NCBI RefSeq assembly: GCF_017742995.1
Contig: NZ_CP072426.1
Coordinates: 1,178,001-1,242,000, forward strand
Direction: 5' to 3'
Source: Pseudoalteromonas viridis
Lineage (GTDB): Bacteria > Pseudomonadota > Gammaproteobacteria > Enterobacterales > Alteromonadaceae
Length of the DNA: 64,000 nt
This document shows positions 37,578-46,185 of the stretch, piece by piece (the stretch's first letter is position 1; the number at the start of each line of letters is the position of its first letter). The notes beneath the pieces were generated by a model. The model was given only the letters and a program-made list of their open reading frames with translations, made no database searches and was not told the DNA's origin. The translations under genes were made by a program, and so were the position numbers.

Positions 37578-38645
37578 ATGAAAAAGTTTTTACCTTTACT
37601 GGCTCTGGGGTGCTCTTTCGCAGCACATAGCCAAATCTATTACAGTGAAAAAGTTGGTGCTAACGACCTTGGCCGGGCTTTTGACCCAAACATGCATCAG
37701 CTCAATAATGCATGCTTACAGGGCACACCTATTTTGCATAATGAACTCAGCGGCAGTCTGGATTATTTCCAGCGCGTTGACGAGACCTTGATCAAACGCC
37801 GTACATTCGGAGAGGTACATGGCGGTGTTAATCTGTTTATTATCGCCGGCAGTGTGTCGACTTCAATGACACATCGTAATGCCACCGATCAGCGCACACT
37901 CACATCGCAGCTTCATCTTAAGTTTGATGAAGGCTACAGCACGTTAGAAGAGCGCCAGGTAAAAGCGGGCGTAGATCTCAAAGACTGCGGCAGCCACTTT
38001 GTCTATCAGGTTAACTATGGCCGCGACTTGTTCGTCAACACTCGGTTGCACTTCAAAACTGAGGAAGATTACAAGCGGTTTGTGATCAAAATAAAGATAC
38101 GTTTATTGTTTTTCAAAAAGACCATCACCAAGGTCAAAGAAATCGAAAAGTATGCCGAAAATGCGGTATTGAGCGTCGATGTGAACTCAAATGGGCCATT
38201 ACCAGCCAAACTGCAGCAGCAGCTCAGCGAGCAACCTACCTATTGCCGAGGCGGTAACATTACCCCCTGTCTGCAAACACTGGAAAAGCTCGTGGCATAT
38301 AGTTTCGACCCCAATGGTCTGATGCTGGATTTGGCCGACTTAGACAAAGTGCCTCGTAGCTTTGTGGTCAAGAGCTTTCAGGATTCAGGCCACTATGGTG
38401 CCGCTGACTGGGCGTCTGTGATGAGTAATACCCTGTATGAACCAACCTGGCGCTGGGCTGAGCATCAGTACGGTGAAGCGGTCAGACACTTAGAGCGTGC
38501 CAAAGCGTTCTTAGCGGTGGCAAGTGAAGCCGAAAAACCGGTACTGGAGGCCCAATATGAAGCGGCTCAAATTGCCCTAAATGATGCCGAAACGCTACGC
38601 CAAACCTGCCTGGATTCTCCCTGGTTAAGTCAGTGTGGGCCGTAA
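37578..38645 (+). CDS. Exported MACPF-like protein 3 (putative pore former)
   Basis: 355 residues. Signal peptide 1-18 (ends AHS). Carries the best MACPF signature of the three: C137-G-S-H-F141 followed by VYQVNYGRDLFVNTRLHF (family form [YF]GTHF...GG-x-L). Upstream GSVSTSMTHRNATDQRTL resembles the strand/helix segment of the pore-forming region. The GGDP block of the other two is replaced by CRGGNITPC. A helical, Glu/Ala-rich tail (about 295-345) ends near DSPWLSQCG. The start at 37578 follows AGGGAGCGG; an in-frame start 13 codons upstream overlaps the hairpin and is rejected. Divergent from its siblings, so it may be a different subunit. Confidence 0.68.
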   Translation: MKKFLPLLALGCSFAAHSQIYYSEKVGANDLGRAFDPNMHQLNNACLQGTPILHNELSGSLDYFQRVDETLIKRRTFGEVHGGVNLFIIAGSVSTSMTHRNATDQRTLTSQLHLKFDEGYSTLEERQVKAGVDLKDCGSHFVYQVNYGRDLFVNTRLHFKTEEDYKRFVIKIKIRLLFFKKTITKVKEIEKYAENAVLSVDVNSNGPLPAKLQQQLSEQPTYCRGGNITPCLQTLEKLVAYSFDPNGLMLDLADLDKVPRSFVVKSFQDSGHYGAADWASVMSNTLYEPTWRWAEHQYGEAVRHLERAKAFLAVASEAEKPVLEAQYEAAQIALNDAETLRQTCLDSPWLSQCGP

Positions 38646-38661
38646 GCTGGCATGTATTTTC

Positions 38662-38701
38662 CTCACTGAAATGGTTGGTTTTCTCAGACCATTTTGGTGA
38701 G
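38662..38701 (+). terminator. Imperfect hairpin after the last MACPF-like gene
   Basis: CTCACTGAAATGGT pairs with ACCATTTTGGTGAG with two non-Watson-Crick positions, 16 bases after the stop; only a short T-run (TTT) follows. Probable end of the exported-protein operon. Confidence 0.55.
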
Positions 38702-38833
38702 TTTCCCGCCCTCGGTTGAATAAAATTCATATTCTACTTTGGTCCAATCCGATTGCACTCAAATTTGATTTATGTCAACGTCTGCTCAATAAACACAGAA
38801 TAATTACATAACATCAACAGAGTAGTAGAAGTG

Positions 38834-41362
38834 ATGACAACGACTATTAAACTTTCGCCAGTTGCACTGGCACTCTTTGCGTGCTCCGCCGCGATGGCAG
38901 AACAATCTAACGAACAGAACATTGAAACTATCTCGGTATTGGGCTCTAAGGTATCCAACCGGACTGCAACCGAGTCGACTTCTCCGATAGACATACTAGA
39001 TACAGATCAGCTCAACAAAGGCGGCTTTACTGAATTAGGCCAGAGCCTGCAATCCATCGCTCCTTCGTTTAACTTTAGCCGAACTCAGGTTTCGGATGGC
39101 TCTGATCTGTTCCGCCCGGCAACATTACGAGGGCTACAGCCAGACCAAACACTGGTGCTGATCAACGGTAAACGCCGTCATACTCAGGCTATCTTCGGAT
39201 TGTCAGGCACAGTAGGGGCAGGCGCTGCCGGCACAGATATGAACTCCATTCCTATGATGGCGCTGAAAAATGTCGAGATCCTTAGAGACGGCGCCGCAGC
39301 GCGTTATGGCTCAGACGCCATAGCAGGTGTTATTAACCTTTCTCTGAACGACAGCACTGGTGTCACCACCGGCTTTGTGCAGGCAGGGTCGACTGGCGAG
39401 GGCGACGGGGATACCTATTCACTGGGCCTGAATCGTGGTTTTGATTTGGGCAGCCAGGGCGGTTTTATCAATGTCTCTGTGGAATATCGCGATGCTGACG
39501 GCACCAACCGGGCCGAGCGTGATACCGGTGGCTCCTCGACCATTGCCCCAGGTAGCTTATCTGATGAGGTACGCTGGCGTCAGGGTAACTCAGAGAGCGA
39601 ATTTATGTCGGTGTTTTATAACGCCGCATTACCGATTGGTGACAAAGAGCTCTATTCATTCGCGGGGTTTTCGAATCGAACCGCATTAGGCAATGGCTTT
39701 TATCGCGACTTTAACCGCGTGGAGCGAAACATCCCCCAGGTGTACCCCGATGGCTTTTTACCCAGGATAGATAACGAAGCTGAAGATCTGTCCTTCGCAA
39801 TCGGTCTCAAAGGCGACATCAACCCAGACTGGGCGTTCGATGTATCCAGTGTATACGGCGAAAACCAGTACGACTATTCGTCATCCAACACCATTAACTC
39901 CTCTTATGCCGCTGAATACCTGGCAAATAATCCCAGCGCATCGGATCAGGACATTGCCAACAATGCCGGACCCAGAGGTGGCTACTCCGGTGGTTTCAGG
40001 TTCGATCAGTGGACGACCAATCTGGATATCAGCGGCATTATTGACATAGATGGTGGTGAGCCGATTTATCTGTCTGTGGGGGCTGAATATCGTAAGGAAA
40101 ACTATCAGATAGTGCCGGGTGAAGTGGCGTCTTATGCATGTGGTTTATCTAACTCCGACCGCTCTTTCCCCTCTGTGATTGACGCGGAAGTGTTTGCCGA
40201 CTGCGGGTTTCAGGCTTATCAGGGGCTCAGACCGGATGCAGCGAACAAAGCAGAGCGCTCCAGCCATGCTTTATATGTAGAAGCTGAAACTCTGCTCAAT
40301 GAAGACTGGCTGGTCAGCGCTGCGCTGCGCTACGAAGATGTGTCTGACTCAAACGATGACACCATCTGGAAGCTGGCAACCCGCTATGAACTGAACGAAG
40401 ACCTGGCAGTGCGTGCGGCGGCTTCGACGGGTTTTCGGGCACCATCCTTACAGCAGTCTGGTTACACTGCCTTCACCACCACTCTGGGTGGCGATGGCTC
40501 GCTGGCAACCTCCTATACCGCAACCGCCGGCTCACCATTCCCGGCAGCACTCGGTGTAGATGGCCTGAAGCTGGAATCTTCTGACAACTACAACCTGGGT
40601 CTGGCCTGGGATGTTAGCAGCGACCTCTCTGTTACGCTGGACTTCTATCAAATCAAGATTTATGACCGGATCAACCTGGGCAGCTTCATTGGCGTCAACA
40701 GCGATGAACTGGATGCCTTCCCGGCTGCTAACACTGCGCTGAACGCCACCGGGGCAGTACAGGGTAACTTTTTCTCCAACTCGCTGGATTCAACTACTCG
40801 TGGGGTGGATTTCATCGCGTCTTATTCGACGGCCGTTGCCAGTGGTGAACTGGACATTACCTTTGCCGCCAATAAAAATAAGACAGAAATTGATAAGGTT
40901 AACGCACCTGAGGGGATCCCTGAGGGCATAGTTCTGGATCAACAAAGACGCTCATTCCTGACCCATGGTCAGCCTAGAGAGCGGGCAACACTGACCTTTG
41001 ATTATCAGCAAGACGACTGGAATACGCTGCTACGCTTTAACTACTTCGGTAAAACCGAGGTCAGTTACTTTGCAGGCGGACACATTGTACTGCCAGACTT
41101 CCTGTCTCCTACCAACAGCTGGCAACAAACCAGTGTGGTTGAATCTGCGGTTCTGGTTGACGTAAATATGGGATACCAGCTGACCGACAACATTAATCTA
41201 TCTGCCGGTATTGATAACCTGTTCGATGAAACGCCGGATGAACTGGGCGATGATGAAGTACTCAACTTCATTACCAATGGTGCTATGCGCTACCCGCTGC
41301 GCGCTTTGCCCTATGGCTTTGATGGCATGACGTACTACGCAAAAGTGAGCTTCAGCTTTTAA
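38834..41362 (+). CDS. TonB-dependent outer-membrane receptor
   Basis: 842 residues from the ATG at 38834; a GTG one codon earlier is also possible. Signal peptide about 1-22 (ends AMA). TonB-box-like ETISVLG, plug domain with SPIDILDTDQL, LRGLQPDQTLVLINGKRRH and VEILRDGAAARYGSDAIAGV, a beta-barrel with GFRAPSLQQSG, and C-terminal FSF ending. The plug form is common among receptors of unknown or siderophore-like ligands; substrate not readable. It lies 190 bases after the pore-former run on the same strand but behind a hairpin, so it is probably a separate transcript. It ends at a clear terminator. Confidence 0.9.
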   Translation: MTTTIKLSPVALALFACSAAMAEQSNEQNIETISVLGSKVSNRTATESTSPIDILDTDQLNKGGFTELGQSLQSIAPSFNFSRTQVSDGSDLFRPATLRGLQPDQTLVLINGKRRHTQAIFGLSGTVGAGAAGTDMNSIPMMALKNVEILRDGAAARYGSDAIAGVINLSLNDSTGVTTGFVQAGSTGEGDGDTYSLGLNRGFDLGSQGGFINVSVEYRDADGTNRAERDTGGSSTIAPGSLSDEVRWRQGNSESEFMSVFYNAALPIGDKELYSFAGFSNRTALGNGFYRDFNRVERNIPQVYPDGFLPRIDNEAEDLSFAIGLKGDINPDWAFDVSSVYGENQYDYSSSNTINSSYAAEYLANNPSASDQDIANNAGPRGGYSGGFRFDQWTTNLDISGIIDIDGGEPIYLSVGAEYRKENYQIVPGEVASYACGLSNSDRSFPSVIDAEVFADCGFQAYQGLRPDAANKAERSSHALYVEAETLLNEDWLVSAALRYEDVSDSNDDTIWKLATRYELNEDLAVRAAASTGFRAPSLQQSGYTAFTTTLGGDGSLATSYTATAGSPFPAALGVDGLKLESSDNYNLGLAWDVSSDLSVTLDFYQIKIYDRINLGSFIGVNSDELDAFPAANTALNATGAVQGNFFSNSLDSTTRGVDFIASYSTAVASGELDITFAANKNKTEIDKVNAPEGIPEGIVLDQQRRSFLTHGQPRERATLTFDYQQDDWNTLLRFNYFGKTEVSYFAGGHIVLPDFLSPTNSWQQTSVVESAVLVDVNMGYQLTDNINLSAGIDNLFDETPDELGDDEVLNFITNGAMRYPLRALPYGFDGMTYYAKVSFSF

Positions 41363-41371
41363 CCATGATTG

Positions 41372-41403
41372 GGGGTGACTAACCAGAGTCACCCCTCTTT
41401 TTT
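41372..41403 (+). terminator. Rho-independent terminator of TonB receptor gene
   Basis: GGGGTGACT pairs with AGTCACCCC around a six-base loop, then TCTTTTTT. Ten bases after the stop codon. Confidence 0.92.
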
Positions 41404-42210
41404 ATCCTTGACGTGCAAGCACACGTTGTGCACGAATGGACTTATCACCCACCAATATTAAAAGAAACCCTCTGACTCATTTGCGCATATTCTGCAAACT
41501 CGCTCATACCCGGGCGCTTGTAAAACAAGGTGCAAACGCAACTGAAGCGCAGCAAAAACAACGTACTCAGAGTCTAGCCAGCATTATTTTGATAACACCT
41601 TTAACCATCATGCATGGCGCTCGTAACCTTGAATTTACTCAAAGGTTCGCGGAAGTTCCTAAAACACAAACACCCAGCAAGGCAACCAACCTTCTGATAA
41701 TAAATAATTAGATGCTGAGACCACCATGGCTGATGCTAGGTCGCATCCAGCCAGTAGTTGAAGAGAGTTTCATTAAACACCGATATAATAAAAATGAATA
41801 ATATATTCCCATGAGTTTATTTATAAACCTCATAAATATCTCACGTGAGAGTAAATATCTGCCCTCTTATTAACAACACTCAGGCATTGATATCGTAAAA
41901 CAGATAAAAAATTCGCTACTGATAACACCCACGGGGCCATATGGTTTCGTCAGTTGAAAATTAAAAAGCAACAAATACAAAAGCATAGACTCACTTCTTT
42001 GATGTGGCCGAAGCATTTTTATTGCTTATATTTGTCCTCTGGTCACCACTTTTTGCACTAAATTTGTGACTAATACTTATTCATTATTAACAATTATCAT
42101 TCGTTATATCATAACAAAATCATTAAGAAAATATCACTTTGAAACCAATTTGACACATTTGTTAACTTTAATTATATTCACTTTCCTCCCAGCCAACCGA
42201 AGAATAAAAA
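41404..42210. other. Long AT-rich gap without a supported gene
   Basis: About 800 bases. Open frames of up to 91 codons occur but lack ribosome-binding sites and protein-like composition. The last 200 bases are very AT-rich and probably hold the promoter of the anchored prodomain-like gene and the metzincin. Confidence 0.55.
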
Positions 42211-42933
42211 ATGAAGAAACTGACATTTTCACTTATTTTAATGGGTATATTTATATCATATTGGCTTTTTTCCGGATCTGAATCAGAAGTCGCTCAACCC
42301 CCATCAGTGCAAAAGGATGCACTAATGGTGAATAAAAACGTAGAAAAGGCGGCACCTGTTGTTGTTTCCAGTTCACCTCAGCAACAAACAGTAATTACCA
42401 CAAACACAACAACAGAGATAATGCAGGACATGGAGCGATTGCCGCTGGACATTGGGGAAATCGCATCAATCTCTGATGACGCAAGAGCTGTGTTAATGGA
42501 GGCGGGCGTGCTGGCAAGGGATATTAGTGAAGAGGCCTATGTTGAGTTTAACCTTGCCGCCATGCAGCAACTGGAAGTGGGCGATACCTTTGACTTGACT
42601 ATCCCTCAGACCACCGAAATGCACCGCGCAGAGGTCACCCAGGTGGATGTCTTTCCCAATGGTGATAAAAGCGTTTTTGCGACAGTCACCGGCTCTAATA
42701 ACCGCTTTCATAATTCAGTGATGACGGTCGGAAGTGACGCAATTTACGGACAATTCACTGTCCCCTCTGGCAATTATGTTTTTGAATCCCATGGCAAACA
42801 TGGCTGGATTGCCGCCAAACGCGACCTTTATAAGAATCATGTAGAACACACGCCTCAGGCGCGTGCACCTGCTGAAGGGGCAAAAGATCTCTTTACCCCG
42901 CCCATAAACACTCAAACAACAAGTAAGAAGTAA
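42211..42933 (+). CDS. Membrane-anchored prodomain-like partner of the metzincin
   Basis: 240 residues. One N-terminal membrane segment (about 4-21), a Ser/Gln/Thr-rich linker (25-70), and a folded domain (about 75-215). Its core, VGDTFDLTIP ... VDVFPNGDKSVFATVTG ... IYGQFTVPSGNYVFES, resembles the N-terminal domain that precedes the catalytic part of many single-chain bacterial reprolysin-like metalloproteases (form: D-L-P ... PNGD-xxxG ... GxixTPxGxYrle). Here it is a separate gene ending 11 bases before the protease. A role as chaperone or inhibitor that stays in the inner membrane is inferred; the Acinetobacter CpaB-CpaA pair is a functional parallel only. No Cys for a cysteine switch. 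Confidence 0.65.
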   Translation: MKKLTFSLILMGIFISYWLFSGSESEVAQPPSVQKDALMVNKNVEKAAPVVVSSSPQQQTVITTNTTTEIMQDMERLPLDIGEIASISDDARAVLMEAGVLARDISEEAYVEFNLAAMQQLEVGDTFDLTIPQTTEMHRAEVTQVDVFPNGDKSVFATVTGSNNRFHNSVMTVGSDAIYGQFTVPSGNYVFESHGKHGWIAAKRDLYKNHVEHTPQARAPAEGAKDLFTPPINTQTTSKK

Positions 42934-42944
42934 GGAAAATCAAT

Positions 42945-43679
42945 ATGAAAAAAGCAATTTTAGCGACGGCGCTCACCTTAGCCTCTGGACTAGCTCAGGC
43001 AAACACCATAGATATTGCCATTTTATATAGTGATGAAGCAGCAGCTAAAACATCCAATATCCAGACAAAAATCAATCAGTTGATCTCGTTTTCTAATCAG
43101 GTTTACAGCCAAAACGAAATCAACCTGAGACTGAACCTGGTTGCTTCTGATTCAATTGGCAGTGCACAGGTCACAGCTGATGAAGACTGGCTAAATGCAC
43201 TGACAAACAGCACATCCATCGCGCAATATCGTGATGCAAATAGTGCAGACATGGTAGCGTTACTGGGTGTTGGCTCAGCAACGGGCAGCAACCTGATCAG
43301 CTGTGGTATTGCCTGGGTTGGCCAGGGCAGCAACGGTAACCTGTATCCGTCTCAGGTCGACAAAATGTACTCTATTACCGCAGTAGATTGCGGCGCAACC
43401 ACCTTTGTACATGAGCTAGGCCACAACCAGGGCTTAACACACGCGCGCAGACAAGGGGACACCTCTGGTGGCGTATACACAGATGGCATGGGACATGGTG
43501 TTTATAATGTATTCACCAGTATCATGGCCTACCCGCATGTGTTTGGTAGCGCAACACAATATGACTACTTCTCAAACCCGAACTGGACAGCAAACGGCTA
43601 TCCTTTCGGAGTTGAAGGCGAGTCATATGCTTGGAAAACCGTGAATGCAACCAAAGACGACATTGCAAACATGAAATAA
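42945..43679 (+). CDS. Exported metzincin metalloprotease (M12-like)
   Basis: 244 residues. Signal peptide 1-19 (ends AQA), directly followed by the catalytic domain without a propeptide. Zinc motif H156-E-L-G-H160-N-Q-G-L-T-H166 (HExxHxxGxxH) and Met-turn SIM194AYP. Cys120 and Cys149 may pair. Start behind AAGGAAAA, 11 bases after the anchored partner gene, so the two are one operon and probably made in fixed ratio. Substrates unknown. A terminator follows the stop. Confidence 0.92.
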   Translation: MKKAILATALTLASGLAQANTIDIAILYSDEAAAKTSNIQTKINQLISFSNQVYSQNEINLRLNLVASDSIGSAQVTADEDWLNALTNSTSIAQYRDANSADMVALLGVGSATGSNLISCGIAWVGQGSNGNLYPSQVDKMYSITAVDCGATTFVHELGHNQGLTHARRQGDTSGGVYTDGMGHGVYNVFTSIMAYPHVFGSATQYDYFSNPNWTANGYPFGVEGESYAWKTVNATKDDIANMK

Positions 43680-43714
43680 CAAACAGCCTGAGCAATTATC
43701 AGGTGAATGAAATC

Positions 43715-43740
43715 AGAGCGCTCTACGAGCGCTCTTTTTT
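43715..43740 (+). terminator. Rho-independent terminator of metzincin operon
   Basis: AGAGCGCT pairs with AGCGCTCT around a five-base loop, followed by TTTTT. Lies 36 bases after the stop. Confidence 0.9.
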
Positions 43741-43952
43741 GTTTTATCAATTAAAACGTCGGGTGGAGGTTAGCAAGTAACAGCCAGAGATCAGCAAGAC
43801 TCATATGAGTTAGTTGCGGCGAAATCTGACACACTAACTCTAAAAGACTTCCCCCATCCCCTCAGTCCCCGCTAACTGTAAGCCAATAAGCGATGTTATT
43901 TCAGTTATGCTGGCTGCTTAAATTTGCAAACTGGATGGGCTAAAGTCCGTCT

Positions 43953-45605
43953 TTACCAGTCTACCAACCTGGCGAACGTGCCAACGGCTTGGGTAAACTG
44001 TGCCGGCTGAGCTTGTTTAAGTGCCACACGCTGTTCCAATGTCATGGTTTGCGCTGTGCCCTCGTAGGCATCGCTCGCGCCAAAAAGCATTAAGCTTTCA
44101 AACTCTGAGGCCGAAAAGTTAAGCCCTTTGAGATTACTTAGACAACTGGTATCGGGTTCAGACCACAGATTGTTTATAAAGCTCATCATAACTTGAGCAC
44201 CGCAGGTTTCCGCTCCCTCGCTCATGTGCGAGACAAAAACTACCCCATGCTCGGTTTGCTGAAACTCTACATAACGTTGATTAATATTAGTAAAAGCAGC
44301 CTGTATCAGCGGTATATCGTAGTGTGGTGTTTGTGGGTCAACATCACCGTTGATGACCAGAGTTGGCATATAGTGATGCATATTTTGATAGATAAATTCA
44401 TCGCTATAGCGATTACCCCAAATGGTTTTATCAACCTCCTTTTGCAGCAGGAAGTAAGTGGGATAACAGGCCACGGCATCCTGACAGAATGCCAAACGCG
44501 CCGTTAAATCTCGATTTACGTCATTGAGCTCATTATTGCTAATTAACCGTGCAAGCACGCTGGAGTAACCCAGCGGATCTTTGGCGGGCAGTTGAACTAA
44601 CTCGCGGCCCTCTCCTTTTAATATAAACTGGTGCACATTATTCAGCGCAACGACATCATCGCTATTACAACGAGCCAAACGATAAAAAGCAGGCATTAAT
44701 ATTTGTTCTACCGAGCGCGTCATGGATACAGTCGCAAACGCTTGTAATTCATCGCGAATAAATGCCAGATCAGGACAATGTTCATCATTAAACACGCGCT
44801 TTAGAAGCGAGCGAATTGTCTGCTCTGCCTGACCATGGAACTTGCTGCTACACAGTGCATCCTGATCGCAATAATGGCTTAACTGAGTAAAGATTTTGCC
44901 GTAGTTTTCATCCCAAAGATCTAACCCGGCCCCGGTGGCAGGAAACACGGAATCTAATATCAGACTTTGCGCGCCAGTCGGCGCCACCTGGCTAAAACGC
45001 TGCGCCCAAAATGTGCCATACGACACACCATAAACATGGCTTGGCTGCCAGTCTAATACCTTGCTTTTACCTATAACATAATCGAGATCTTTCGCGGCCG
45101 AAGTGGTATTAAACTGATATAGTCCCTCCCCCCACTGGTTATATAAGTCATCAAAACAATCCTGCCAATAGGCCTGGTAATCATGAGAAGGTGGATTGTT
45201 ACACCCCAGATGAGTTGACCAGCCTACGCCACGATGCTCAAGTACATATAAGTCGTAGTCATTGATAAAGGGCGCCAGTGTACTGTCGAATTGATTAACA
45301 AAAAAGCTCCCTGAACCACCCGGTCCGCCCTGTAAAAACCAGATCTGCCCGCGACTGTTGCCCGAACGTGCAGGGTGCTTTGAAACTAACACCTCAATTT
45401 GCTTGCCTGCCGGCTCTTCCCAATTCAATGGCACCTGAGCCAAAGTACATTCATTACTGCCATCACGGCTTTGAAATTGGCTTGGGCATGACCCCCAGTC
45501 AAATGCTAAATATTGATTAAAGATCGACTTAACCGGATTATTTGCCCAGCCAGAAGTGCTGGCTAAACAGCCTGTCAGCACACAGGTTTTAACTAAAAAG
45601 TGCAT
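43953..45605 (-). CDS. Exported alpha/beta-hydrolase peptidase, S33/TAP type
   Basis: 550 residues. Signal peptide 1-21 (ends GWA). Alpha/beta-hydrolase fold: oxyanion region LQGGPGGSG, YVLEHRGVGWS, nucleophile Ser in YGVSYGTFWA, then the TAP-like C-terminal domain with catalytic Asp in NGDVDPQTP and His in TEHGV. Related enzymes are tripeptidyl or prolyl aminopeptidases that trim peptides in the periplasm or medium. It is convergent with the metzincin operon; together with the M4 proteases it suggests extracellular protein degradation. Eight or more Cys suggest disulfides. Confidence 0.88.
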   Translation of the reverse strand: MHFLVKTCVLTGCLASTSGWANNPVKSIFNQYLAFDWGSCPSQFQSRDGSNECTLAQVPLNWEEPAGKQIEVLVSKHPARSGNSRGQIWFLQGGPGGSGSFFVNQFDSTLAPFINDYDLYVLEHRGVGWSTHLGCNNPPSHDYQAYWQDCFDDLYNQWGEGLYQFNTTSAAKDLDYVIGKSKVLDWQPSHVYGVSYGTFWAQRFSQVAPTGAQSLILDSVFPATGAGLDLWDENYGKIFTQLSHYCDQDALCSSKFHGQAEQTIRSLLKRVFNDEHCPDLAFIRDELQAFATVSMTRSVEQILMPAFYRLARCNSDDVVALNNVHQFILKGEGRELVQLPAKDPLGYSSVLARLISNNELNDVNRDLTARLAFCQDAVACYPTYFLLQKEVDKTIWGNRYSDEFIYQNMHHYMPTLVINGDVDPQTPHYDIPLIQAAFTNINQRYVEFQQTEHGVVFVSHMSEGAETCGAQVMMSFINNLWSEPDTSCLSNLKGLNFSASEFESLMLFGASDAYEGTAQTMTLEQRVALKQAQPAQFTQAVGTFARLVDW

Positions 45606-46185
45606 ATTATTCCTTTCTTATACTTGTTTAATAACCACCCTAAATAAGGGACAAATCAAAGTAACACAGCGAGTTAAATTGGGATATGTATGAAATTTCA
45701 CCTCCATTTATTAAATTTTTCATCACAGTTAAAAGCGAGGGAGCCCAATGGGCACCCATACCAAAGCTTGAACGCCAGACTCATGAAGAAAAAGATAACG
45801 CTGGGTGTCTGCGCTTTTTCTTCTGTTATCGATCACGTTTGTAGCAGTAGTTACAAGGGGTGTGCCAGACTTAAATGGAGCATAGTTACTTGTTTTTAAT
45901 TAACTTTATTTTTTACTTTAAGAGGTGATTGAATGAGATGTATCGGTTTTGGCACAGACAAAACAGAAGGGTGTGTCGAGATTGAGACAGAGGCTTTAGA
46001 GCGCCCAGAGAAGAAGACTCAGCACTGGCAATGCAATCTATTGTTTCCGTCACTGTCTGTTCCCTAATTAATGATTGGCTAAGGCGTATTTCAGAGTCCC
46101 CAAAAAACGGAGTTGTGTTACTATCACCAATGTATTTATAGTCCTTATTTAATAAGGGGTTAACTAATCACAAGGAACAGCCAAT
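45606..46185. other. Gap with possible small gene
   Basis: 580 bases between divergent genes. The only candidate is the 44-codon frame at 45933. Another short frame near 45782 (MKKKITLGVCAF start) looks like a signal peptide but lacks a ribosome-binding site. Confidence 0.5.
45933..46067 (+). CDS. Possible 44-residue small protein
   Basis: ATG preceded by AAGAGGTGA at good spacing. The predicted peptide is polar, with Cys at 3, 14 and 34 and an acidic middle. It stands alone about 120 bases before the next gene. No family recognised; the ribosome-binding site is the main support. Confidence 0.3.
   Translation: MRCIGFGTDKTEGCVEIETEALERPEKKTQHWQCNLLFPSLSVP

Noticed and set aside
41436..41711. 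91-codon frame after the TonB receptor
   Set aside because: No ribosome-binding site, no recognisable domain, and it follows a terminator in an AT-rich gap.
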